A stretch of 7,772 nt of DNA from Pseudorhodobacter antarcticus (GTDB lineage: Bacteria > Pseudomonadota > Alphaproteobacteria > Rhodobacterales > Rhodobacteraceae). Below, one piece after another: positions 1-4,986 of the stretch; positions within the stretch are counted from its first letter, which is position 1; the number at the start of each line of letters is the position of its first letter. The stretch lies in assembly GCA_945897655.1 (NCBI GenBank), contig CAMDHB010000152.1:1-7772 (forward strand), in the 5' to 3' direction. A model generated the notes under the pieces. The model saw only the letters and a program-made list of their open reading frames with translations. It was not told the DNA's origin and made no database searches. The translations under genes were made by a program, and so were the position numbers.

Positions 1-463
1 GGGGGCCGAGGAGCGGGGCCAGTCCGAGGCGATTGCGCGTGCCACCGAACGCAGCCTGACCTTGGGTGTGCCGGTGATTTCGGTGATCATTGGCGAGGGC
101 GGTTCTGGCGGGGCCGTGGCCTTTGCCACGGCGAACCGGATCGCGATGCTGGAATATTCGATCTATTCCGTGATCAGCCCCGAAGGCTGCGCGTCGATCC
201 TGTGGAAAGACAGCGAAAAGATGCGCGAAGCCGCCGAGGCGCTGCGCCTGACCGCGCAGGATTTGCAGAAACTGGGCGTGATCGACCGCATCGTCAAGGA
301 ACCCGTGGGCGGCGCGCAGCGGGGCCGGAAAGAGGCGATCGAGGCTGTGGGCAAGGCGATTGAGGCGATGCTGAAGGAAATGGCGGGCAAGAAACCCGAT
401 TTCCTGATCAAGGACCGCCGGGAAAAGTTCTTGGTCATGGGTGCCAAGGGACTGGCCGCGTAA
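1..463 (+). CDS. accA: Acetyl-CoA carboxylase carboxyltransferase subunit alpha (3' part)
   Basis: This is the C-terminal half of AccA. With AccD it forms the carboxyltransferase that moves CO2 from carboxybiotin on AccB to acetyl-CoA, giving malonyl-CoA for fatty acid synthesis in the cytoplasm. The reading frame is open from base 2 (GAEERGQSEAIA...) to TAA at 461-463, giving 153 visible residues; the family is about 320 long, so roughly the first half lies outside the window. The family blocks GAEERGQ, GEGGSGGA and YSVISPEGCASILWK are all present in order and match E. coli AccA closely; the Gly-rich GEGGSGG loop belongs to the crotonase-like acyl-CoA binding fold. The C-terminus (KDRREKFLVMGAKGLAA) corresponds to the end of other AccA proteins, so the 3' end is intact. 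It converges on the PNPOx-like gene across a 210-bp gap. TTG at 62 is only an internal codon, not a start. Confidence 0.97.
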   Translation, partial: GAEERGQSEAIARATERSLTLGVPVISVIIGEGGSGGAVAFATANRIAMLEYSIYSVISPEGCASILWKDSEKMREAAEALRLTAQDLQKLGVIDRIVKEPVGGAQRGRKEAIEAVGKAIEAMLKEMAGKKPDFLIKDRREKFLVMGAKGLAA

Positions 464-469
464 ATCAGC

Positions 470-483
470 GTCCAGATCTGGAC
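470..483. repeat. 14-bp perfect palindrome just after accA
   Basis: GTCCAGATCTGGAC is a perfect 7+7 palindrome starting six bases after the accA stop codon. As RNA it can form a 5-bp stem with a 4-base loop, followed by ATTTTGC, so it could be a weak terminator or 3'-end stabiliser for the accA transcript. Its outer arms, GTCCA and TGGAC, recur with the same 4-base spacing in the palindrome at 630-647. Confidence 0.5.
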
Positions 484-516
484 ATTTTGCGAAACCCTTT
501 GGGATCATGTTGAGTT

Positions 517-562
517 GGCGAACCTGACCAAATGGCAACACTCGGGCCGGACCGGGTTCGCC
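517..562. repeat. Long-armed inverted repeat in the accA 3' gap
   Basis: The left arm GGCGAACCTG (517-526) pairs with the right arm CGGGTTCGCC (553-562). This gives a 10-bp stem of nine Watson-Crick pairs and one G-U pair, around a 26-base loop. No U-tract follows on either strand, so it is not a textbook intrinsic terminator. It may fold at the end of the accA mRNA. Confidence 0.4.
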
Positions 563-629
563 CTGCCGCAAACCTTTCCACTTTATGAACGAAAAATCAT
601 AAGTATCTGTTTTTGATAGATTTTCCGAA

Positions 630-647
630 GTGTCCACATGTGGACAC
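630..647. repeat. 18-bp perfect palindrome downstream of the PNPOx-like gene
   Basis: GTGTCCACATGTGGACAC is a perfect 9+9 palindrome, 26 bases beyond the stop of the minus-strand PNPOx-like gene and next to an AT-rich stretch (about 575-628). It could fold in RNA as a 7-bp stem with a 4-base CATG loop at the end of the ftsE operon transcript. It could instead be a dimer binding site in DNA. No T-run follows the stem on the minus strand, which argues against a simple intrinsic terminator. Confidence 0.5.
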
Positions 648-673
648 CGTGGGACAGCCCGATTTCACCCCTT

Positions 674-1279
674 CTACCACCAACCCAGATGGGCCCTTGT
701 GGCCCTTTCACGGTCATATTCGCCACCATCAATGGTCCCGTCCGACGCCTCGGCCAGCATGGTACCCACCGAAGGCAGCCCCTCCGACTGATCCCCCGAG
801 GTCCACAGCGCCGACCGCTGCAAAGCCCGGGCACATTGAGAGTAAACCTCGGCAATCTGGATCACGATGACTGTGCGGGGATGCTTGTCATCGCGGGTGA
901 AAGTGCGGCAGAGGTCGGGGTCGGCGGTCAGTCTTGCGGTGCCATTGATCCGGATCGCCGTGGTCGAACCCGGGATCAGAAAGATCAGCGATACCCGCCC
1001 ATCCCGCAGGATGTTCCGCAAGGAATCGATCCGCTCGTTCCCCTTCCAGTCCGGCAGCGCCAGCGTCCTTGGGTCCAGAACCGAAACGACCGGCCCCTGA
1101 TCCCCCCGCGGCGAGCCGTCTGTCCCTTCGGGGCCGACGGTCGACAGGATACAAAAGCGGGACCGGTCCAGAAAGGCGCGGTAAGAGGGGGTCAGGTGGG
1201 GTGTGACCTTGACCACGGCGGGGGTGGAGGGGGTGCCGTAGTGGCTGTGCAGGTCGTCAAGCGAAGTGATCCAGGTCAT
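674..1279 (-). CDS. Pyridoxamine 5'-phosphate oxidase-like FMN-binding protein (MSMEG_1061-like)
   Basis: This is a 201-residue protein of the PNPOx-like split-barrel flavoprotein superfamily; the substrate is unknown. The N-terminal part ends in the first barrel strand (FCILSTVGPEGTDGSPRGD, about residues 42-60). Next come LALPDWKGNERIDSLRNIL (73-91) and VSLIFLIPG (96-104), then INGTARLT (111-118). These blocks are typical of the flavin-binding half of the family. The segment CARALQRSALW (149-159) near the C-terminus is characteristic of the MSMEG_1061-like subgroup, which normally runs to about 200 residues, so the gene looks complete. Its ATG shares ATGA with the stop of the TfoX-like gene (bases 1276-1279), so translation is probably coupled, and it is the last gene of the ftsE operon. 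It has no clear functional link to cell division. The superfamily assignment is strong; calling it a true pyridoxamine phosphate oxidase would not be justified. Confidence 0.88.
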   Translation of the reverse strand: MTWITSLDDLHSHYGTPSTPAVVKVTPHLTPSYRAFLDRSRFCILSTVGPEGTDGSPRGDQGPVVSVLDPRTLALPDWKGNERIDSLRNILRDGRVSLIFLIPGSTTAIRINGTARLTADPDLCRTFTRDDKHPRTVIVIQIAEVYSQCARALQRSALWTSGDQSEGLPSVGTMLAEASDGTIDGGEYDRERATRAHLGWW

Positions 1280-1608
1280 CGGGGCGGCCTTTTTGCAGCT
1301 TTGGGTTTCGGGGGCGGCGCGTCAGACTGGACCGCGCGGAAAGTTTGGGTGCAAAGCGCGGGGTCGTCAAGCAATTCGGAGCCGATGATATCGTCTTTCG
1401 ATCCCGGATAAGCTGGGCCACGTTCGGCGTCCGGCAGCAGATCGAGGGCGGCAGGCGTGGGTTTGAGGAACAGGGTGTCGTCGCAGATGAAGGCCACGAC
1501 CACACCGTCAAGGTACAAGGCCGCCTCGCCGAACATCTTCTTCACGGTTAGGTTCAGGTCAGGGAAGGTGTCCAGAATATGGGCGATGGTGGCGGGGGAA
1601 TTGGGCAT
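1276..1608 (-). CDS. TfoX/Sxy N-terminal-domain protein
   Basis: This is a 110-residue protein with the TfoX N-terminal domain and no C-terminal TfoX domain. The diagnostic blocks are KKMFGEAALYLDG (about residues 23-35, the usual [RK]-x-MFG-x-x-x-LYLDG), FICDDTLFLKP (40-50) and AYPGSK (66-71). The last ten residues are basic and proline-rich (KPKAAKRPPR), which suggests a flexible tail. In gammaproteobacteria TfoX/Sxy activates competence genes. Single-domain alphaproteobacterial homologues are widespread and their role is not established, so a competence function should not be assumed. The ATG at 1608 shares one base with the plsC stop (TGATG), and the gene's own stop overlaps the next start (ATGA). 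It therefore sits inside the ftsE-ftsX-plsC operon. Confidence 0.85.
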   Translation of the reverse strand: MPNSPATIAHILDTFPDLNLTVKKMFGEAALYLDGVVVAFICDDTLFLKPTPAALDLLPDAERGPAYPGSKDDIIGSELLDDPALCTQTFRAVQSDAPPPKPKAAKRPPR

Positions 1609-2336
1609 CAGGGCCGCCAGCCTGCGTCGTTCATCAGCCGGGTCGAAGCGGTTTCGATCTGGGTTTCAATCAGGCGCATGAAGTCGGGAACGGGCATGCC
1701 GGGGGCGACGGGGGGCAGAAACTCCATCACCGCAAGGCCGGGTTTGCGCAGGATGCCGTGGCGGGGCCAAAAGACGCCGACATTGGTGGCGGCGGGCACG
1801 CATGTCTGGGCAAGCTGGTCATACAAAAGGCCGGTGCCCATTTTGTAGGGCATGGTCACGCCGGGAGCCACGCGGGTGCCTTGAGGATAGATCACCAGTT
1901 GGCCCGGCTGTGCGGCGCCCTTTTGCACATCCTCTTTCATCTTGGAAATCGCAGCACCGCGCCTGCCACGGTCCACCGGAACGCAGCCGATGCGCAGCGC
2001 GTATTGGCCAAGAAAGGGCGTCCAGATCAATTCGCGCTTCATGATGAACTTCGGGCGGGGCAGGACCGAGCAGAGCAGGATGATGTCGAAGAAGGATTGG
2101 TGTTTGGCGGCGATGATCACCTCGGTCTGCGGGACGGGTCCGCGGATTTCCGAACGCAGACCGATCAGGATGGCAGCCGACCAGCGGACCCAGTTGCAAT
2201 AGGTATGGACGCCCGCGAAGGCCATGTTGCGCGAGATCAGCGACGGAATGGCGAAAATGACGGCGAGGATGGCCATCATCAGATACATCTGGACGATGAA
2301 GATCAGCGACAGGATCCAGCGGAGGGGCGTGGGCAT
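1608..2336 (-). CDS. plsC: 1-acyl-sn-glycerol-3-phosphate acyltransferase (PlsC family)
   Basis: This is a 242-residue PlsC/LPLAT-family enzyme, expected to add the second acyl chain to lysophosphatidic acid, giving phosphatidic acid at the inner membrane. A hydrophobic helix (about residues 8-34) anchors the N-terminus. The catalytic H-x4-D motif is KHQSFFD (His79, Asp84). The block GCVPVDRG (117-124) is the glycerol-phosphate binding Arg region. The third block reads YPQGTR (150-155), with Gln where most family members have Glu (EGTR). VPAATNVG (180-187) is the fourth block. The ATG at 2336 shares one base with the ftsX stop (TGATG), and the stop shares one base with the TfoX-like start. 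Its place directly after ftsEX couples phospholipid synthesis with division. A genome may carry several PlsC paralogues, so whether this is the essential general enzyme or a specialised one cannot be told from here. Confidence 0.92.
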   Translation of the reverse strand: MPTPLRWILSLIFIVQMYLMMAILAVIFAIPSLISRNMAFAGVHTYCNWVRWSAAILIGLRSEIRGPVPQTEVIIAAKHQSFFDIILLCSVLPRPKFIMKRELIWTPFLGQYALRIGCVPVDRGRRGAAISKMKEDVQKGAAQPGQLVIYPQGTRVAPGVTMPYKMGTGLLYDQLAQTCVPAATNVGVFWPRHGILRKPGLAVMEFLPPVAPGMPVPDFMRLIETQIETASTRLMNDAGWRP

Positions 2337-3208
2337 CAGGTCAATCTCCGCAAGGTGGTGAAGGCAGCTTGGCGGGTGGCCGCGAAAGCCACACCGCCCG
2401 CTAGGAGCGGCAGCAGGAAAGGCAGCAGCCAGCCTGCGCCGGTGAAGCCCAAGCCGGTCAGAAAGCCGCCTGCGGCGTCTTGGGCTGGAAGCAGGGCCAC
2501 ACCGATGGTACCCGCCAAAGCGCCCACGGCGGAGCCTGCGGCCGCGCGCAGGGTGAAGCGGCGGACGAAGGCGCGGGCAATGTAACTGTCTTTGGCGCCG
2601 ACAAGGCGAAGGACCTTGATCACTTGGGCATTGGCAGACAGGGCGGCATTGGCCGCCAGGGTGATCATGGCGGCCATTGCGGCCCCGATCAGCAGGATGG
2701 ACAGATAGCCCAGCAGGCGCAGGCGCGAGGCGGCCTCGGCCATGGGTTTGCGCCAGCGGGTATGGTCGTCCAGCACGGCGCCTGGAGCCTCGGCCGACAG
2801 GCGCTGTTTCAGACCCTCGCTGTCATAGCCTTCGGTGGCCTCGATCACTTCGATCAGCTGGGGCAAGGGAAGGTCGGTCAGGGGCAGGTCGGGGCCGAAC
2901 CAAGGCTCCAGCAGCTTGCGCTGTTCGTCGGGGGTCTGGGCGCGGGACGATTCGATGCCGGGCGTGGTGGCGAGGATGTCCAGAACCGCCTTCGTTTGCA
3001 TGGCGATCTGGTCATCGGGGGCCGAGATGCGGATGGTGGCCGTGCGGTCAAGAGCCGAGGCCCAGCGTTCGGCAAGGCGGCCCGAGGCAAGCGCCAATGC
3101 AAGGGCGAAGACGGCCAGAAAGGTCATCGCACCGGCGGTGAAGCTGGTCAGGGTGGCGGGGGCACCGGAGGGCGGGACGACGCGGTCGTTCTGGCTGCGG
3201 GCTGTCAT
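2336..3208 (-). CDS. ftsX: Cell division protein FtsX
   Basis: FtsX is the membrane partner of the FtsE ATPase. In other bacteria the FtsEX complex sits at the septum and activates peptidoglycan amidases through periplasmic partners. From ATG at 3208 the protein is 290 residues, close to the usual length. It has four membrane segments (about 22-43, 166-190, 219-240, 255-277) and a roughly 120-residue periplasmic loop between the first two. The conserved block VLRLVGAKDSYIARAF follows the second segment. The start is uncertain. The same frame stays open upstream to TTG at 3292, which would add 28 Pro-rich residues and overlap ftsE by 20 bases. I prefer 3208 because DRVVPP, which I recall near the N-terminus of related FtsX proteins, lies only a few residues in. 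Neither start has a good ribosome binding site. The stop overlaps the plsC start by one base. The family call is firm. Confidence 0.93.
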   Translation of the reverse strand: MTARSQNDRVVPPSGAPATLTSFTAGAMTFLAVFALALALASGRLAERWASALDRTATIRISAPDDQIAMQTKAVLDILATTPGIESSRAQTPDEQRKLLEPWFGPDLPLTDLPLPQLIEVIEATEGYDSEGLKQRLSAEAPGAVLDDHTRWRKPMAEAASRLRLLGYLSILLIGAAMAAMITLAANAALSANAQVIKVLRLVGAKDSYIARAFVRRFTLRAAAGSAVGALAGTIGVALLPAQDAAGGFLTGLGFTGAGWLLPFLLPLLAGGVAFAATRQAAFTTLRRLT

Positions 3209-3273
3209 GGCGCGGTCTGGGGGCTGGGGCGGGGGTGCCGCAGGCAGGGGGCGCAGGGTGAGGGCAAGGTCAT
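3205..3273 (-). other. Possible 22-codon coupling ORF between ftsE and ftsX
   Basis: An ATG at 3273 overlaps the ftsE stop as TGATG, exactly the junction used at ftsX/plsC and plsC/TfoX-like. Its frame runs 22 codons (MTLPSPCAPCLRHPRPSPQTAP), ends in TGA at 3207-3205, and that stop overlaps the preferred ftsX ATG as ATGA. The peptide is Pro/Cys-rich and resembles nothing I know. It may be a coupling leader that carries ribosomes from ftsE to ftsX, the remnant of a frameshifted ftsX start, or chance. I would not call it a protein gene without ribosome data. Confidence 0.2.
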
Positions 3274-3944
3274 CACAGATCTGCCCCCGCAAGTTGGATG
3301 CGCCGTTTGGAGATGCGCAGGACCCGGGCGGCCAGTTGGGGCTTGGCCTGACGGATCAGATTGAGGTCATGGGTGGCCACGAGAATGGTCTTTCCCATCC
3401 GGTTCAATTCGACCAGCAGGGTCAAGAGGCGCAAGGACATCTCCCAATCCAGGTTGCCGGTGGGTTCGTCCGCCAGGATCACATCGGGCCCCATGATGAT
3501 GGCGCGGGCAAGGGCCGCCCGCTGACGCTCCCCCCCCGACAGCGAGGGGGGCTTGGCCTCGGCCAACTGGCCAAGGCCGACCCAACCCAGAAGGTCTGAC
3601 AAGTCAGAGGGTGCCGAGGTCCGGCCTGCAACGGTCAGCGGCAAGGCGACATTGGCGGCAAGGGGCAGGTGGTCCAGAAACTGGCAGTCTTGATGGACCA
3701 CCCCGATGCGGCGGCGGGTCAGGGCGACGTCATCCCGCGACAGCGACCGCACGTCACGGTCAAAGAGGGTCAGGCTGCCAGCAGTGGGGGCAAGTTCGGC
3801 GTAGCACAGCTTCAGGAAGGTCGATTTCCCCGAACCGGACGGACCGGTCAGAAAATGGAACGACCCCGGCGCCAGCCGAAGCGAGATGTCGGACAGCAAT
3901 TCGCCCCCACCATAGGAATAAGCGGCGTTTTCGAAGGAGATCAC
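3273..3944 (-). CDS. ftsE: Cell division ATP-binding protein FtsE
   Basis: FtsE is the cytoplasmic ABC ATPase that pairs with FtsX at the division site. With the GTG start at 3944 it is 223 residues, the usual FtsE length. Every ABC motif is intact: Walker A GPSGSGKST (about 34-42), the Q-loop glutamine in VVHQD (about 85), signature LSGGERQ (135-141), Walker B VILADEP (155-161) with the catalytic Glu, the D-loop NLD just after, and the switch histidine in VATHD (about 192). I chose GTG 3944 because ISFENAAYSYGGG is the typical FtsE N-terminus and AGGGGTGG (3953-3960) lies eight bases upstream. The frame is open to 3983, but those extra 13 codons look non-native. It is the first gene of the minus-strand operon, divergent from the zinc-ribbon gene. 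LolD/MacB-type ATPases look similar, but the adjacent ftsX settles the identity. Confidence 0.95.
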   Translation of the reverse strand: MISFENAAYSYGGGELLSDISLRLAPGSFHFLTGPSGSGKSTFLKLCYAELAPTAGSLTLFDRDVRSLSRDDVALTRRRIGVVHQDCQFLDHLPLAANVALPLTVAGRTSAPSDLSDLLGWVGLGQLAEAKPPSLSGGERQRAALARAIIMGPDVILADEPTGNLDWEMSLRLLTLLVELNRMGKTILVATHDLNLIRQAKPQLAARVLRISKRRIQLAGADL

Positions 3945-3952
3945 TGTAAATG

Positions 3953-3960
3953 CCACCCCT
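3953..3960 (-). promoter_or_regulatory. Ribosome binding site deciding the ftsE start
   Basis: AGGGGTGG on the minus strand lies eight bases before the GTG at 3944. It is the only purine-rich match close to any candidate start of ftsE, and it supports GTG over the longer frame beginning at 3983. Confidence 0.6.
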
Positions 3961-4005
3961 GTTGCCCTAATCTGTGGCAGCATCGCCTATGGTCGGGGGG
4001 GATTC

Positions 4006-4018
4006 AACGGTCACTGTT
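4006..4018. repeat. Imperfect 13-bp dyad in the divergent ftsE/zinc-ribbon region
   Basis: AACGGTCACTGTT has the symmetric form AAC-n-GT-n-AC-n-GTT: five of the six base pairs around the central base match. It lies between the two divergent starts, 20 bases upstream of the possible -35 of the zinc-ribbon gene and 62 bases upstream of the ftsE start. A dimeric regulator could bind here, but I do not recognise the consensus. Confidence 0.25.
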
Positions 4019-4038
4019 AAGGATTTGGACACAAACAC

Positions 4039-4067
4039 TTGGATAGGACGGGTTTCATTGGTACAAG
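4039..4067 (+). promoter_or_regulatory. Possible sigma-70-type promoter for the zinc-ribbon gene
   Basis: TTGGAT (4039-4044) and TACAAG (4062-4067) are separated by 17 bases, with 3/6 and 4/6 matches to TTGACA and TATAAT. Transcription would begin near 4074, giving a leader of about 36 bases before the ATG at 4110. That would exclude the ATG at 4068 as the start. I found no equally good promoter for ftsE on the other strand of this 165-bp region. Confidence 0.3.
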
Positions 4068-4109
4068 ATGGACCAAAAGCAAGACGGTGTACGGGTGGGG
4101 ACGGACAGA

Positions 4110-4946
4110 ATGCGGTTGGTGTGCCCGAATTGCGATGCGGAGTACGAGATCGACGACAGTGCGATCCCGCGTGACGGGCGGGATGTCCAGTGTTCGAACT
4201 GCGGGCATGCCTGGTTTCAGACCCATCCTGAGGTAGAGGCCGAGCAGGACGCCGAGGCGGACTTGTACGAACCCCCGCCGGGCGCTGTGGCCGCAGCGCC
4301 GCCACTGCCTGAGGAGATCGAGGATGAACCCGAACCCCCACCGCCCGCTGTGCGGGATGCGGGGGCCGTGGCTGCGGTCAAGCGGACGCTGGATGAAACC
4401 GTTCTGTCTGTGCTGCGCGAAGAGGCCGAGCGGGAAACCCGGGCGCGCTTGGCCGAGGCGGCACCAAAGCCGGTGATCGAAACGCAGACCGAAATGCGAT
4501 TGCCGCAGGATACCAGTGGCATGTCTGCCGCTGTGCGCCGCATCGCAAAGATGCGGGGTGTTCCCGAGCCCGAGCCTCTGGCACCGCCCCCCGAGCCTGC
4601 GAAATCGCGTGGCCAGATGCTGCCGGCTATTGAAGAGATCAATTCGACCTTGCGGGCGACCAACAATCGCACCTCGGAAGAAGACAGCGCGATTTATGAC
4701 ACAATGGGCGACGCCGAGGCCCGGAGGGGTGGCTTTCGTCGGGGATTTCTCACTCTGACCGGTCTGGCTGTGGTGATCGTGGCGCTTTATGTTCTGGCGC
4801 CGGTGATCAAGGAGCAGGTGCCGCCACTGGCCGATCCGATTGACGCCTATGTGACGGTGGTGAACCGGGCACGGGTGGCGTTGGATACGGGGCTGCAGTC
4901 ACTGGTGGCGTTCTTGCGCGACCTTGCGGGTGGGCAGACGGACTGA
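4110..4946 (+). CDS. Zinc-ribbon (MJ0042-type) single-span membrane protein
   Basis: This is a 278-residue protein of unknown function. It opens with a zinc ribbon: CPNC (Cys5, Cys8) and CSNC (Cys28, Cys31), followed by GHAWF. This is the MJ0042/zinc_ribbon_4-5 pattern seen at the N-terminus of many proteobacterial membrane proteins. About residues 40-200 are acidic and rich in Pro, Glu and Ala, probably disordered apart from a short helix with ERETRARLAEA. A basic patch (RRGGFRRG) precedes one membrane helix (about 213-233), leaving some 45 residues outside. By the positive-inside rule the zinc ribbon faces the cytoplasm. I chose ATG 4110 over 4068 because MRLVCPNC is the typical family N-terminus and GGGGA lies eight bases upstream. 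It is divergent from ftsE and convergent with the TIGR02302 gene. A regulatory or protein-binding role is possible; DNA binding is unproven. Confidence 0.88.
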   Translation: MRLVCPNCDAEYEIDDSAIPRDGRDVQCSNCGHAWFQTHPEVEAEQDAEADLYEPPPGAVAAAPPLPEEIEDEPEPPPPAVRDAGAVAAVKRTLDETVLSVLREEAERETRARLAEAAPKPVIETQTEMRLPQDTSGMSAAVRRIAKMRGVPEPEPLAPPPEPAKSRGQMLPAIEEINSTLRATNNRTSEEDSAIYDTMGDAEARRGGFRRGFLTLTGLAVVIVALYVLAPVIKEQVPPLADPIDAYVTVVNRARVALDTGLQSLVAFLRDLAGGQTD

Positions 4947-4986
4947 CGGGACAGGTATGTTGTAGGGTCTGGACTGCCGCTGGCAA

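Larger units (their letters stand above)
464..673. other. Gene-free gap between convergent genes, with three inverted repeats
   Basis: This stretch separates the accA stop from the stop of the convergent PNPOx-like gene. I see no credible small gene in it. It is clearly more AT-rich around 575-628 than the flanking genes and holds three separate inverted repeats (470-483, 517-562, 630-647). None is followed by a clean run of T in the direction that would make a classical intrinsic terminator, although ATTTT follows the first one on the + strand. The likely role is transcript ending for both convergent units, but that is inference. Confidence 0.6.

Noticed and set aside
691..705. GGGCC...GGCCC hairpin as a terminator of the ftsE operon
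   Set aside because: It lies inside the last codons of the PNPOx-like gene, before its stop, and no T-run follows on the minus strand.
638..1411. 257-codon + strand frame opposite the PNPOx-like and TfoX-like genes
   Set aside because: It spans two real minus-strand genes and their overlap, has no recognisable domain and begins inside the palindrome; it is an antisense artefact.
2480..3364. 294-codon + strand frame opposite ftsX and the end of ftsE
   Set aside because: The translation is Gly/Gln-rich without domains, and the minus strand encodes FtsX and FtsE with all expected motifs.
4068..4109. Earlier ATG (4068) as start of the zinc-ribbon protein
   Set aside because: The extra 14 residues (MDQKQDGVRVGTDR) are not like family N-termini, and the likely transcription start falls a few bases downstream of 4068.
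3945..4109. CtrA-type site (TTAA-N7-TTAAC) upstream of ftsE
   Set aside because: A single TTAAC occurs on the minus strand, but the second half-site is only TTGA at the wrong spacing.
4947..4986. Terminator search in the 40-bp gap between the convergent zinc-ribbon and TIGR02302 genes
   Set aside because: No stem of useful length and no T-run is visible on either strand, so no terminator is called.
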